A stretch of 64,000 nucleotides of DNA from Malachius bipustulatus (Eukaryota; Arthropoda; Insecta; Coleoptera; Melyridae). Below the pieces are notes generated by a model. The model was not told the origin of the DNA, made no database searches, and saw nothing but the letters and a program-made list of their open reading frames with translations. Both the position numbers and the translations under genes were made by a program. Shown piece after piece: positions 32,092 through 44,211 of this stretch; position 1 is the stretch's first letter; each line of letters starts with the position of its first letter. The stretch lies in the NCBI GenBank assembly GCA_910589415.1, contig OU342634.1, positions 3,224,001-3,288,000 of the forward strand, given 5' to 3'.

Positions 32092-33910
32092 TGTAACGGT
32101 CCAAATTTTTATTTTACTTAATTCCGAGTTTTATTATTAAAATATTATATTTCTCATAAATTCAGTCAGTCATATCGACGGGATTCAACGTTCGTCGATA
32201 AGGTTTTTTTTATCAGCGCTCGAACGGTCGGAACTGCGAGGCGAGGCCGGCAGATTGGATAGAAGAGAATAAGTCGAGAAAAGAGGCGTTCGATTGCAAT
32301 TTTCCAATAGTCCAGTTTACGATAGCTTCCGGATTGTGTGTGATTTAACCGGGATAATTGTTGGAAAATTATTGTGTTGAAGTCGTTTATTTGATGGTTG
32401 GATGTCATCGGCGACTAAAACATCACCGCTAGAAGTGGGATTCTTTTCGGCGTCTCCAAGAGACTACTATTTTCTATTTACTGCCTATTACCATCATTAT
32501 TCTACTGGGTGCCCCTAAACTGTCTTACTTAGGGTAAGTCTCCAAACTTATTATTGTTATCATATTATGATCATTCCTCCAATTTAATAATGAATTAATT
32601 CGAATGTTTTTCTGGTTCTCCAGTTATTGTTTTTTTTTTGTGGTGGTTTATCAGCTCGTATTATCAATTGGGTACATACTTTGGAATCAATTCTTTTTTT
32701 TTGACTTAGGGTTTGTTCGGAGGGCGAAAAAGTGCAGGAAGGCAACAGAAGTGCTGTAGGAAGCGATTGGGCTCCATTGGTCTAGGACTAGGGAACGTGA
32801 ACGTCCGTGTGACTTCCTGTGATAGAGCGAGTTTCGCCTACTGGTCGAAAGGGCTGGTCCGAGGTTCTTCTTCAAGTGGATGTTCCTGCTCCAGGATAGT
32901 GATGAGTACCTTTCCTAATTTACTATTTCGATAGTCTGCATAAGACTATTTTCACGTCCAGAGAGATAACGCGGAACAATCGTTATCTGAACCACCGAGT
33001 GATTATTTCTTTGCCGCCTTTCGGTTATTATTGTTTTTTTTTTTTTGTTATTTATTCTTATTGTATTATATTTCGGTGTTAAATTTAGTGTCAGAAGCGG
33101 TCAAGGAAATTGTAGGAGCTGATCTAGACAGGGAATAAATAATAAGACCGTCCTAATACAACTCTCTTGAATGATTTAATGAATAATCATCCGCATAGGT
33201 ATAATAGATGTACTTTTGTTTTACGAATGTATTTTACCATTGTGCAGGTTACGCGAAGTGCACTTAGCGAATCTATCGTACCAGTAAATAATTGCATTAA
33301 AATAAATTGAATAACAACGAGTACTTACAGGGAAAAAAAAATAAATAATAGTAAATTAGTAAGTAGTAAATTAAATAGTAAATAAGTAAATGAAATTATA
33401 ACTTTATATTGCTTGAACTAGGACAGGTATTGTTTATTTTATGGCTGCTTCCTGACTTCTTATCATTACCGATCTTTTTTTTTTGTTATTACCACCTTAT
33501 ATTATTTTTGTACCATTAAATGTAATTATACCGTTCTACTAGGAGTATTATTGGTGTTGTGTCTATGTCTGGCTTGGTTTTGTGTTGTGTAGTCTGTGTG
33601 TTGCTGACATCCGACCCCATGATCCAGAGGAAGCTGGTTGGAGGTCTTGATTTATTATAGGTTATGGTATTTCATTGTTTGACCAAAACCACGAACCAAA
33701 AACCTTTATATTAGTTGCCGTGTGATGTAAAACAATGTGGCGCCTCAATCGGATTCATTTGTAAACTTTTGGGTTTGGTAAACCCCCCACACCCTTCTCC
33801 ACTAAGTTGGTGGGCCATCATACGGTAAACTCTGAGGTCTCTAGGAAGGTATAGGTGCGTCGGGTGTAACACATATAAGTAATTTGTATAATTGTAAAGA
33901 AGGCGTCGCA
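32092..33910 (+). repeat. gypsy 3' LTR (1819 bp)
   Basis: Same ends and length as the 5' LTR, with every landmark at the same offset. It is followed by the AGCT target copy and the rest of the host LINE. Confidence 0.95.
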
Positions 33911-33914
33911 AGCT

Positions 33915-34204
33915 ACGATGAACATAATTACACTGAGATTTCCCTTTCCCTCAATTTGGAGTCATTGAAATCGTTACATGTATATCAGGATGTCCATTTT
34001 GTAAAAAAAGTAATGTTGAAATTAGTAAACTGCGAAAACACTACAAAACTATTTGTTTCACGCAATGTTGCGTATGAACTGAGACTGGTTAGAGAGCTAG
34101 CAAAGACAAACTCTGAAAGAAATTATATTTATTACGGGGATCGTTCCTCGTCTCCGCAGGAAGTGGAACAAGATTGTCGTTCCCTCTGCAATTTCTTACT
34201 TTAA
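33915..34204 (+). pseudogene. LINE ORF2 C-terminus after the gypsy insertion
   Basis: The open frame continues the same LINE: LSLNLESLKSLHVYQDVHFVKK, LVNCENTTKL and a terminal arginine/serine-rich stretch ending in a stop at 34204. The pattern of leucine-rich helices after the thumb is typical of LINE ORF2 C-termini. A short 3' UTR follows to about 34330. A stretch of this UTR (34246-34290) recurs in inverted orientation at about 62477-62519. Confidence 0.6.
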
Positions 34205-34330
34205 CAACCTCTCTCAGTTTAAAAGTGAACGAAAAAAGTTAGTTAATATCGTGTGATCCACAAAATTTTCCATCAACTAGTGCCTTGGAAGAGAGAGATG
34301 GCTATTGCAGTCATGTCTGATCTCATTTTA

Positions 34331-34651
34331 ATAAAATAATTTTAAATTAACTTCAGTAGTTCAAATTCTTATGTGTCATATTAAATTTAAATTCCTGTCA
34401 GTTTCACATATTGCGAAAAGCAAAAGCATAATTTATGACTATAATTTAAGAACCTGTTGAAATTACTGGTATATTACTAAACACCTACCTTAATTGCCAC
34501 TTTTTTATTATTTATTCCATTTTTGACCAGCATTCTTCATTAATTCTGTTATTGTTTGTGGTTTGGAAGTAAAATTATAAAATGGTAAATGATAATTGAA
34601 TCATTCAAAAAGTCAAACTCGAACGGAAACGTCAAATTGAAATATTGTTTT
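34331..34651. other. Unrecognised AT-rich flank of the copia element
   Basis: No gene or repeat is recognised. It ends with GTTTT (34647-34651), the left copy of the copia target duplication. The matching right flank resumes at 61806. Confidence 0.5.
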
Positions 34652-34774
34652 TGTTGGTATGAGCTAAAATCATCTGTTATTGTATGCAACACGAAATACA
34701 CGTGTCTGTATGAATAGTTGCTATGTAGATCCATTGTTAGTCTGTAAAGGAGACTGCTTTATATTATTGCATTG

Positions 34775-37056
34775 GCTGGAGTGGTACCTGGAGTACAATT
34801 CATTGCTCCCTCGAAATCAATTTGGCTTTCGCAAGGGAATGGGTACATTGGATGCTTCAACTACATTAGTTACCAGTATCCAATTAGCGTTAACCAAAAA
34901 CCAATCTATCGGTCTAGTGTTCGCTGATATAGAGGGCACATATGATGCTGTGGATCTGAATATTCTGGCTAATAAGTTATTTGATATACAATGCTCAAAA
35001 AACGTGGTACATGGCATCTTGCAGTTATTCTCTAATCGAAAAATATTTCTCAGAGATCATAAAGGCGACTACATGGTCCGAGAATATTGACTCAAGGGTT
35101 AATGCAGGGTTCAGTGTTGAGCCCTATGCTGTTTAACATATACACAGCCAGCTTACATGAGTTATACGAAACTGCCACTTGCATACAGTTTGCGGATGAC
35201 ATATGTATATTTACTATACAAAATACCGCAGAGGAGTGTGTAGCTGAGCTGGAACATATTGTATCTGACCTTGCAGACTGGATGACAAACCATGGTTTTG
35301 AAATAGCCCCGCAAAAAAGCGCAGTCATGGTATGCACAAGGTCCAGAGCATATCATCGCCGAGCCGACGAAACTATAGTGTTAAATGGAATGACATTCCC
35401 AGTAGTAAAAAGCTTTAAGTACCTTGGGTTAATTATAGATAATAAATTAAACTGGTCAGAACATATAAACTATGTTAAAAATCGATGTGTGAAGGCCTGT
35501 AATGTGCTTAAATGTACCACAAAACATTATTGGGGAGCAGATGTACATACCTCTTTAATTTTCTATAAAGCGTATGTCAGATCCATAGTTGATTACGGAT
35601 CGTTCCTCTATGGAACATCAGCTAAAACAAACTTACTTAAATTAGATCGTATACAATATAAATGTCTAAGAATAATCTTGGGAGCGATGAAGAGTACCCC
35701 ATGTCCGACGCTTTTGGCAGAATCTGGTGAGATGCCACTAAATCACAGAAGAAACTACTTAGCAAGTAAGTTTGTTGCAAGATTATTAATTTTCAACACT
35801 AGTGGTATCATAGAAATTCTTTCAAAGTTAACCATACTCACTATAACTCATAAATACTGGCAAAAAAAAGAGAACCCTTAATATGCCAAGCCTACTTAAA
35901 AATTGGTGATTTTGAAGACGATCTCCCTTCCTTCTCAAAATTTTCTGTTTTTCAGAAACCTTGTGAGCTTCTCAATTTTAGCCCTCGAATCATTTACACT
36001 CAGTACACTCTATATAATGGAGCTAATAATTTAATTCTAGAAAATGTCCTGGAAAAATTCCCTGATGCAGTTCCAATTTACACAGACGGCTCAAAATCGG
36101 ACCTTGGTGTTGGTTGCGCAACCTACTGCCCTACCTATGACTTGGTTATGAAATTCAAACTTAAAAATGTGTGCTCTATTTTCACAGCAGAGGCCATTGC
36201 TATTCTCAAAGCTTTACGCTGGGCTTACTGCAACTCAGTAGGTAGCGTGGCTATAGTAACTGACTCAAGGTCAGTCCTTCAAGCAATAGAAAGACCTGTG
36301 ATTAAAAATTTGAAAAATTTCTTGATTGTAGAAATTTTGGAGGCTTGCCTTTTGCAGAGAGTTTCTGGAAATCATGTTTACTTTGTATGGGCTAAGGGTC
36401 ATTCTGGCATTGTCGGCAATGACGTAGTAGATCTGCATGCAAAAGAGGCAGTAAATATTGGCGGCGAGGAAGTGAATACTGTTACGATTTCGGATGTTTC
36501 CTTATCTCTTTTGAAAACAGAATCCAGCAAATGGAAAAGTGAGTGGGCTCAATTTGTAAGTAATTCTAATAATCAGTATGCGTTGTTACATAATGATTTG
36601 CCCACCAGCATACCATATCGACACAGCAGTCGATTTTTCACTTCCACGGTCTTCAGACTAAAGGTTCAGCATGGTAGGTTTCCGGCACACTTAAATAGGA
36701 TTGGCATTTCTGATGACCCAATCTGTCCGGACTGTGTCTCAGACATTGGCTCACTGACCAACATAGTGTTGGAGTGTAGGAAAAACATACAAGCCACTCG
36801 CAAGCTACTCCAGGCAATACACTCAAAAGTTGATATCACGCCTAAGTCTATTACTGATATTCTCGCCGTAGCAGATCTCGATATTTATAAAGCCTTGGTT
36901 GACTTTTTTATTTCAATTCAAGTAACTCTTTAATTTTAATACATTCAAAACTTCTTTTTCCATGAATTAGTCTCCTATTCCGTCTGATGAACGTTCTGGA
37001 AATGTTCTGTGGCTAATGAACAATGTTCGAGGCCAACCCAACCTTTTCACACACAC
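34775..37056 (+). mobile_element. 5'-truncated LINE with RNase H, in the copia LTR
   Basis: This LINE starts abruptly inside the RT domain and ends after a short 3' UTR with a CA-repeat end. It has no poly(A) or ATT tail, unlike the other LINEs here. The ATTATTGCATTG duplication on both sides gives exact limits. The presence of RNase H after RT places it with I-type LINEs rather than Jockey or CR1. Confidence 0.85.
34784..36933 (+). pseudogene. LINE RT and RNase H, frame-broken
   Basis: The first frame to 35090 reads NQFGFRKGMGTLDA and VFADIEGTYDAVDL (a mutated DxxxAFD box). The second (35087-35881) reads GLMQGSVLSPMLFNIY, then QFADDICIF, then the FKYLGLIID thumb block. A third frame from about 35882 to 36933 contains a ribonuclease H: YTDGSKSDLGVGCA (first aspartate), FTAEAIAILKAL (glutamate), VTDSRSVLQAI (second aspartate) and WAKGHSGIVGND (histidine and third aspartate). 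A cysteine/histidine tail follows. Two frame changes and a premature stop make the copy inactive, but all RNase H catalytic residues are kept. Confidence 0.85.
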
Positions 37057-37162
37057 ATTATTGCATTGATTAATAAAAACTGAACATGGCGACATTCGCA
37101 GTATTGTACTTTTAATAATTCCTTGGAAAGATCAATCAGACCTGGTACTAATAATTCTAACC

Positions 37163-37176
37163 GGTTATGGGCCTAG
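37163..37176 (+). promoter_or_regulatory. copia primer-binding site
   Basis: GGTTATGGGCCTAG follows the 5' LTR directly. It resembles the internal initiator-tRNA-Met complement used by Drosophila copia (GGTTATGGGCCCAG), with one difference. Confidence 0.7.
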
Positions 37177-40103
37177 TATACAGTTAGTGCTTCAACCAGT
37201 GATATGATCAGTTTCAATTGAAAGTTTTTATTAATTTGAGAATAGTCAGTGTGCAATTTTCTCGCAAAAACGTAGAACAGAAAATGGCGGTCAATTATCT
37301 GACCAGTGTTCCTCGTCTGTTGGGTCGTGAAAACTACTAAGACTGGTGTTTTGCAGTAGGAAATGTTTTTATTTTGGAAGGATTATCAGCGTGTATCAGT
37401 GGAACTGAAGAAGACACGACGATAATAGCAAAAGCCAAAGCGAAGTTAGTGTTGACCTTGGATTCGTCTTTGTATCTTCATGTGAAAGAAGCTAAATCAG
37501 CGAAATAAATTTGGGACACATTTAAGAAGATGTATGAAGACAACGGATTCACGAGAAAGATCGGGTTGCCGCGAACTCTGATTTCATTAAGACTTGAGAA
37601 GTGCGAATCAATGGAAGCATATGTTAATCAAATGATCGAAACTGCACAGAAGTTGAATCGTACGGGTTTCAAGATCAACACATGTTCAACACGGGTTCAA
37701 CACATGGATTGGGTCTCTCCTGCTGGCTGGACTACCTGAACGGTTCATGCCAATGATACTGGCAAATGAACATTCTGGGATCGATGTGACGACAGATTCA
37801 ATTAAATCCAAATTACTCGATATGGAGGTTGACAGCGGCGCAGAACAAAAAGGTAGCGCATTCCAGGCAAAACCAAAGAAATGGAAGCCGAGAGATGACA
37901 GCAATAATGGAGGTCATAAATCAAATTTTCCAGTGAGTAAGCAAAATAATACTCGGAATAATATTACATGCTTCAAATGCAAAAAAGTGGGCCATTTTAT
38001 GAATAGGTGCCCAGAACAAGTGAACAAAAAACACAGCGATGATGGTCACGTCTTTAGTGCAGTATTTTTAAATGGAGAATTCAAAAATACAAATTTTTAC
38101 ATTGATTCAGGCTGTAGTGTACACCTGACTAGCAGAAAAGATTGGCTAAAGAACATCCGTAGCAAACACGATCTGACAGAAATTACGGTTGCGAATAACA
38201 GTGTAATGCCGGTAGAAAGTGTTGGCGATATTGAGATTACCACGTATAATAATGATACAAAATTTGAAGTGATTATCAAAGATGTTTACTATGTACCTGG
38301 CTTAACGACAAATCTTTTGTCAGTATCTCAATTAATCAAAAACGGCAATAATGTATCTTTTGACCAACAAGGGTATAAATTGTTCAACAGCAAGTGTAAA
38401 TTAATAGCAACGGCAGACTTGTTGAATAATGTATATAGATTAAATTTTGCATCTAAGGTTCAGCATTCTTTACTTGCAAAAACGGCCATTAATGGAGAAA
38501 TATGGCATCGCAGATTTGGTCATATCAATTATAGAGACTTAAAATTGATGAAAAATGGAATTGTCAGTGGTCTAGAATGTGCTGGAAATATTGGAAATGT
38601 AGTTTGTGAAACATGTTGTCAGGGAAAACAGTCAAGACTTCCCTTCAATAGCAAAGGTCACAGAGCTATTTTACCATTAGAAATTGTCCATGCAGACCTA
38701 TGTGGTCCCATGGAAGTTCCATCATTGGACGGATCAAAATATTTCTTCATACTACAAGATGATTTCAGCAAGATGAGTTTTGTATATTTCTTAAAAAGCA
38801 AAGACGAAGCCTTTGATTATTTTCAAAAGTTTAAGAATTTTGTTGAGAAGCAAAAGGAAAATAAAATCAAGATTTTCCGTACGGATGGTGGTGGTGAGTT
38901 CTCTAATAAAGAATTTGAAAATTTCTTAGCGAAGAATGGCATATTACATCAGATATCAAATTCTTATTCGCCACAACAGAACGGAACGGCAGAACGTCTA
39001 AATCGCTCAATCGTTGAAAAAGCAAGATGTCTATTGTTCGATGCAAAGTTTGAAAAAAAGTTTTGGGCAGAAGCAGTTAACACTGCGGTTTATCTGCGAA
39101 ACAGATCAATAGTTGCAGGACTTTCCGATAGAACTCCAATTGAAGTATGGACAAACAGAAAACCAGATGTGAGTAATCTGCGTATTTTTGGTTCGGAAGT
39201 TATGATGCATAATTATACCAAAGGAGAAGCGTCGTAAATGGGACAGTAAATCAACGAAAACTTATTTAGTAGGTTATAGCGAGAATATCAAAGGATATAG
39301 ACTATATGATCCAGACCTGAAAAAGATTGTTATAAGTAGGGATATAGTTGTAATTGAAAAACCAAATGAAACAAAAGTGGTCATAAACGAAGAGCAACCA
39401 GATTCAGTGGGAGAATCTAATAGCAGCATCTATGATAGTGTTAATGGTGACTCAGATTTATCAGTCTCAGCTGATGAAACAATTGTTAGTGTAAATAACG
39501 ATGAAGATCCAGATTTCAATCCAAATATTCAAGAAAAAACACCGGAGACACTCAGAAGATCTGGAAGGGTGCCAAAGCCGAAAGAATTTACAGATTACGT
39601 AAGTTATCAGTGCTTAGAGAGTGACAGTAATCCAGTTTCAGTAGCAGATGCTATGTAGGGATCAGACCGAGACTGATGGTTGGCAGCGATGCAAGAGGAG
39701 TTGCAGTCATTCGAGGAAAACGAAGCTTGGGAAGTCACAGATACTCCAGCAAATGGTACTGTGGTACATTATAAATGGGTGTTTAAACGTAAAATTGACA
39801 ATAAAGGTAAAGTTCGATATTGTGCAAGACTTGTAGCGAGAGGTTTCACTCAGGAACCTGGTGTGGATTTTGATGAAACTTTTTCACCTGTAGTTAGATT
39901 TTCAACTTTGAGACTTTTATTTGCTCTGTCAGTGAAATTAGATTTAAATGTTTCTCATTTAGATGTGACTACTGCTTTTCTTAATGGTGATCTGAAAGAA
40001 AATATTTTTATGACTGTACCTGAGGGTCTTAACTTGCAGAATCCTAAAGATAAGGTTTTAAAACTTAAGAAAGCCATCTACTGTCTTAAACAATCTTCTA
40101 GAT

Positions 40104-40938
40104 TGTAACGAATTCCGAGGCATTCGTAGTTAATTATTATTTATTTTAATTAATCGAGGGGTTTTATCAGAAGGATACAGTTTTTACAGCGGTGATTAGC
40201 AGGTTATCTCGCCGGCACCGGCTATATAAGCAGACCCAACGGAGAAGCAGGCAGATGGATCCGAGGAACTGACTCGAGAACCACTCTCCCTCCCGGTGAA
40301 CTGAGCTAGGAGGTCTTCAGCAGGAGGCATGTAATGAGTGCACTCCGTCCATTACCCAGCCGGCTACAGCAGGACGATGAAATGAGTTGAGCCTAGCTGT
40401 AACTGGACGTCGGGAGATCGATGAGAGTGAACTGAGCTCTTATCGACTGCCGGTCATAACAGGGAATCAACCGGGGCTGTAGTGAAGTCCCGGCGGATCC
40501 TTTCAGACGACGCCTGGCCTATATTGAGGGCCAGGTAAACCAGACGTCGGATCGCAATGTAATGAGTTGTCGATCCGGCAATCCCGTCACGTCGCGTATT
40601 CCGGAGGCCGCAGCAGCAGCAGATGCGACACGCAACGTGCGACGGTAAGGGAGCTACTGACGCAGCAGAGCCGGAGGTGAATCTTCCATCAGATCGACCA
40701 ATTAACAGAGGTGCGTGCACCGACGCCAGTATCTCTCGCCAATCAGGCGGGCCGCCGTGGACAAAGGCCGGCCCATATTGTTCAGGATTCAATAATATTA
40801 ATTTAATAGGTACAGATATGTGTAAATATCGTAATTGTAAATAAAGATTTTATTATTCTAATTGACTTGTCACGGGTAAAAGGGGGTAATTATCCATCCC
40901 TGGGGAATCATCTCTACCATACCGAAAATCCCGTTACA
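40104..40938 (+). mobile_element. Solo LTR (835 bp) in the copia RT
   Basis: It starts TGTAACGAATTCC and ends AAAATCCCGTTACA, so the ends are short inverted repeats TGTAACG/CGTTACA. AGAT on both sides (40100-40103, 40939-40942) is a 4-bp duplication, as gypsy-type integrases make. A TATATAAG box at 40223-40230 and AATAAA at 40840-40845 are in the right order for a promoter and polyadenylation site. It is GC-richer than its neighbours. Ignoring it restores the copia frame (S-S-R-S-W-Y-E-K). The internal part was presumably lost by LTR-LTR recombination. Confidence 0.88.
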
Positions 40939-41570
40939 AGATCATGGTATGAGAAGGTAGACAGATTTCTTATCAGTTTGAACTACAAAAGATCTGAATT
41001 AGAACCTTGTTTGTATTCAAAGATGACAGGTATTTGAAAAACTATTGTATGTATCTATGTAGATGATTTCTTCATTTTTTCAAATGATTAGGTAGAATCA
41101 AATGACTTGAAAGTGAAGCTAAACAATGTTTTTAAGATTAAAGATTTGGGCGAGGCAAAATACTGTTTAGGTATGACTGTTAATTTAGATAAAGAAAAGG
41201 GTTTAATAACACTCAATCAAAAAGAGTATGTAAATCAATTGTTAAAAAAATTTGATATGGTAGATTGTAAACCAGCTAGAACTCCAATGGAAGTAGGTTT
41301 AAAGTTAGAGAGAACTGATAATGACAGCACCAACATGGTACAGGTTCCTTATCAGGAGCTCATAGGAAGTCTCATGTATCTCTCAGTGCTAACAAGACTT
41401 TAGCATTGATATTAACAAACATATTTCTTTTGCTGTAAGCTATCTCAGTCAGTTTAATAATTGTTTTTCTGAAACTCATTGGAAGCATGCGAAACGCATT
41501 TTGAAATATTTGAAAGGAACTAAAGACTATTGTGTAACGTTCAGTAAAAAAGATGAATTTCTAAAATGAT

Positions 41571-42425
41571 GTGAAAATTAAATTTGCGCTGGTACCATGT
41601 CACTACAGGACACAGTATCCATAGAAAGTGAATGTGTGGGCTGAAATGGTTAGCACTCATATCTTGCAGCCACTGCAAGAAAGAATCATTCCGACCATAA
41701 ATAATCTACAAGTAGAAGGCCCTTTGTGGTACCAACAAAATGTTACAGCTGCCAATTTTTCCCGGCAAGTTCGACAAGAATTGCTTAAAATGCTCAGTTT
41801 CCCGGTAGATGGATAGGAAGAGATGGAGTAATTAAGTGCCGCCCAGGTCACCAGACTTAACATACTTTTTTTTTACTGGGAGAAAAGTCAAGTAATTAGT
41901 TTCTAACATCGTTTCTATCTACCACATTGAAAAGCTCAAACAAAGGATAAGAAGAGCTGCGAAGAAATATCCCCTGAACAGTGCAGAAATACGATAAATG
42001 TATTGATTCTACAATAATTTTTTAGGACACTTGCCTATAATAGTCAACGGATGTTTGATACTTTTTTAGAATAATTAACACTCTGCAGTATTTAATTTAC
42101 AATTATATTGTTTCTTTATAAAATACTTACTATACAGTTACACTTTTTTATATTTTGAAATAATTTCGTTTTAATTAAAAAATGATTTATTTAATTGACT
42201 TTCAATACAGAATCCCTATGTTCTATTTTAAATAACTCACTAATGCTAAATTCAACAATGCTCGAACGTAACCATAACTACGGTATTGTTAACGTATTGT
42301 AGCGGCTTTGTTGGAAATGCATTGATTTCGCTATGTTCCATTTTAAATGGTTCAACAACGTTAATTAGACTGCGTCATATTTTTTCTGATGTTCCGCGTT
42401 ATGTGATTCTCACTGTATAATGACA
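41571..42425 (+). mobile_element. DNA-transposon remnant in the copia RNase H
   Basis: Copia coding stops at about 41570 and resumes at 42427. The intervening DNA includes a frame (41628-41816) reading VNVWAEMVSTHIL, then GPLWYQQNVTAANFSRQVRQELL. This resembles the second catalytic region of mariner/Tc1-like transposases (NVWAGI..., LWFQQDGAPAHFS), with the catalytic aspartate replaced by asparagine (QQN for QQD). The rest is noncoding and AT-rich. The element's exact ends and TSD were not identified. Confidence 0.5.
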
Positions 42426-42693
42426 ACTTAGGCGCTCAGAAGCTGTCTTATAATCCTGTTTTTCACAAGAGAACCAAGCATATAGATGTAAAACATCATT
42501 TTATTAGAGAAGTTATTGCTCAGAATAAAGTTAAACTAAAGTATTTAGAAACAGGCAGTATGCCAGCAGATGTTTTTACGAAAAGTTTGAGCGCAGTTAA
42601 ACATTGTAAATTTGTTAAAGAATTGGGTATAATTGAGATTGTTATCTAATTCTTTGTTTCATTTTTTCTGTAAATGATTTGAGCTAGTGGGAG

Positions 42694-42841
42694 TGTTGGT
42701 ATGAGCTCAAATCATCTGTTATTGTATGCAACACGAAATACACGTGTCTGTATGAATAGTTGCTATGTAGATCCATTGTTAGTCTGTAAAGGAGACTACT
42801 TTATATTATTGCATTGACTAATTAAAACTGAACATGGCGAC
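42694..42841 (+). repeat. copia 3' LTR, first part
   Basis: This is the first 148 bp of the 217-bp 3' LTR, preceded by the purine tract GTGGGAG. The remaining 69 bp are at 61737-61805. The break is the BEL insertion, with GCGAC duplicated at 42837-42841 and 61732-61736. Confidence 0.9.
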
Positions 42842-43050
42842 TGTTAAGCCTTATTTTACATATTTCAATATTTACCAAGAATGTTAATTTTACGCCCAAG
42901 ACGGCACCACTGCAATGCGCGGTAGGGTGACTTCGCCAAGCGTCTCAGACGAGAGCAGACGGGCTATTTGATAAGCTCTGTTAATTTTGATTTAAAAATA
43001 AATATACAGTCCACAAATTTGAATTTTATTGAGTATATTAATACCAAACA
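42842..43050 (+). repeat. BEL 5' LTR (209 bp)
   Basis: TG...CA ends. It is followed by a TGGTCCATAGTAGCCGGATG stretch at about 43056-43075, the likely primer-binding region. Confidence 0.9.
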
Positions 43051-44211
43051 TATAATGGTCCATAGTAGCCGGATGCAATTAGGCATCGTTTAATAATAAA
43101 GTAATAATTGAAAGTTTTAAAACTATCGACGCTGTGCATAAAGTTCTGCAAATCAAAGCAGGACATCGAAGTACGCAGGCAACAGAATTATTCAGCACCT
43201 GCACCTGCGAGACGAACCAAGGTCACAACTCCTGGATCACCCTTCGCAGCTATAAATTTAATGGAAGTAACAGATCGATTCCTTCTTGAGTAAGTCCGTT
43301 CCATTTATAATAATAATTATCCTTCTATTTAATAAGAATGGTTTTAATTTGTCATCATTAAGTATAATAAAAAATAAATAATAATTCCAATAATAAAAAC
43401 AAAAATAAAATAAATTATCAATAATAATTATGGCGGAACTTGACACTTTGAAGTTGAAAAGAAAAAATATCAGGAGTAAATTAACTCGTTTGAGAACGCA
43501 TTTTGAAAAAATTGATCAAACAAAATTAGATGATCAGGTAATTACACAATTAATAATTAGACTGGAAAAAATAAGTCCAGTCTTGAATGAATTTGAAGAC
43601 GTACAGAGTCAAATTGAAATTTTGGAACCCACCCAGACTACTGTAGACGAGTGCGAGGTATTCGAAAATTCATTTTATGAAATAGTTTCAAATATTAAGA
43701 CTTTTTGCGATAAGTATTTTGAAAGTCAAACTACGCAAGGTCAGTTAGCTCAACGGCAGCGTTCGTCAGAATCAATCTCTGGTGAGGGTACGAATGATAA
43801 TGTCTCTATTAAATTACCACCCATAAGACTTCCAATATTTAATGGTGATTATAGCAGCTGGTTAGAATTTAAAGATTCATTCATTGCGCTAGTTGATCAG
43901 AATTCTTCACTTTCAAATATCCAAAAATTTTATTATCTCCGTGCGTCGTTGGAAAAGGATGCATTACAAATAATTAAAGCCGTAGAGGTTTCAGCTGACA
44001 ATTATGAAGTTGCTTGGCAATTCCTAATTGACAGGTACGAGAATAAAAAATTAATCATTCATAATCACATCAGATCAATTTTTGAACATACACCAATTTT
44101 GAAAGAATCTTACATTGAGCTTAGAAATCTTTATGACAATGTAACAAAGTATTTAAGGTCGTTAAAATCGATGGGAGAAGATACAGATTCCTGGGACAGG
44201 TTGATAATATA

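Larger units (their letters stand above)
25411..33910 (+). mobile_element. Ty3/gypsy LTR retrotransposon, recent insertion
   Basis: This 8.5-kb element has 1819-bp LTRs at both ends (25411-27229 and 32092-33910), a primer-binding site, gag, pol and a polypurine tract. AGCT flanks it (25407-25410, 33911-33914), the 4-bp duplication usual for gypsy-type integrases. The LTRs are the same length, and I found no difference in the parts compared, so insertion was recent. It lies inside the decayed plus-strand LINE. There is no env-like third ORF. Confidence 0.93.
18120..34330 (+). mobile_element. Plus-strand LINE split by two later insertions
   Basis: Three pieces, 18120-18885, 24962-25410 and 33915-34330, read in order as one 5'-truncated LINE: RT fingers and palm, thumb, then ORF2 C-terminus and 3' UTR. 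The first gap is the fold-back element 18886-24949 (12-bp TSD TTAAATGATAAT at 18874-18885 and 24950-24961). The second is a gypsy element (AGCT at 25407-25410 and 33911-33914). Ignoring them leaves about 1.6 kb of LINE. The copy has several stops and frameshifts and is the oldest layer of this region. Confidence 0.75.
34652..37162 (+). repeat. copia 5' LTR (217 bp, split by a LINE)
   Basis: The LTR consists of 34652-34774 and 37069-37162. The last base is C where the 3' LTR has A. The LINE inside is bordered by a 12-bp duplication, ATTATTGCATTG (34763-34774, 37057-37068). The two parts add to 217 bp, exactly the size of the 3' LTR. Confidence 0.88.
37284..42649 (+). pseudogene. copia Gag-Pol, broken and twice interrupted
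   Basis: From ATG 37284 the domains are: gag, with early stops near 37338 and 37506 and a frameshift near 37690; a zinc knuckle CFKCKKVGHFMNRC (about 37972); protease FYIDSGCSVHLT; integrase with HRRFGHINYRDLK and CETCCQGK, HADLCGP, RTDGGGEF and the glutamate of QQNGTAERLNRS. A frameshift follows near 39230, then RT from 39680 (VARGFTQEPGVDFDETFSPV, SHLDVTTAFLNGDL). RT resumes after the solo LTR with CIYVDDFFIF and the GLITLNQKEYV block. RNase H resumes after 42426 and ends VIEIVI-like at 42649. Integrase before RT identifies copia. Many stops mean it is dead. Confidence 0.88.

Noticed and set aside
40454..40844. Frames of about 110 and 73 aa in the solo LTR
   Set aside because: They lie in a GC-richer LTR with promoter and polyadenylation signals; no recognisable domain.
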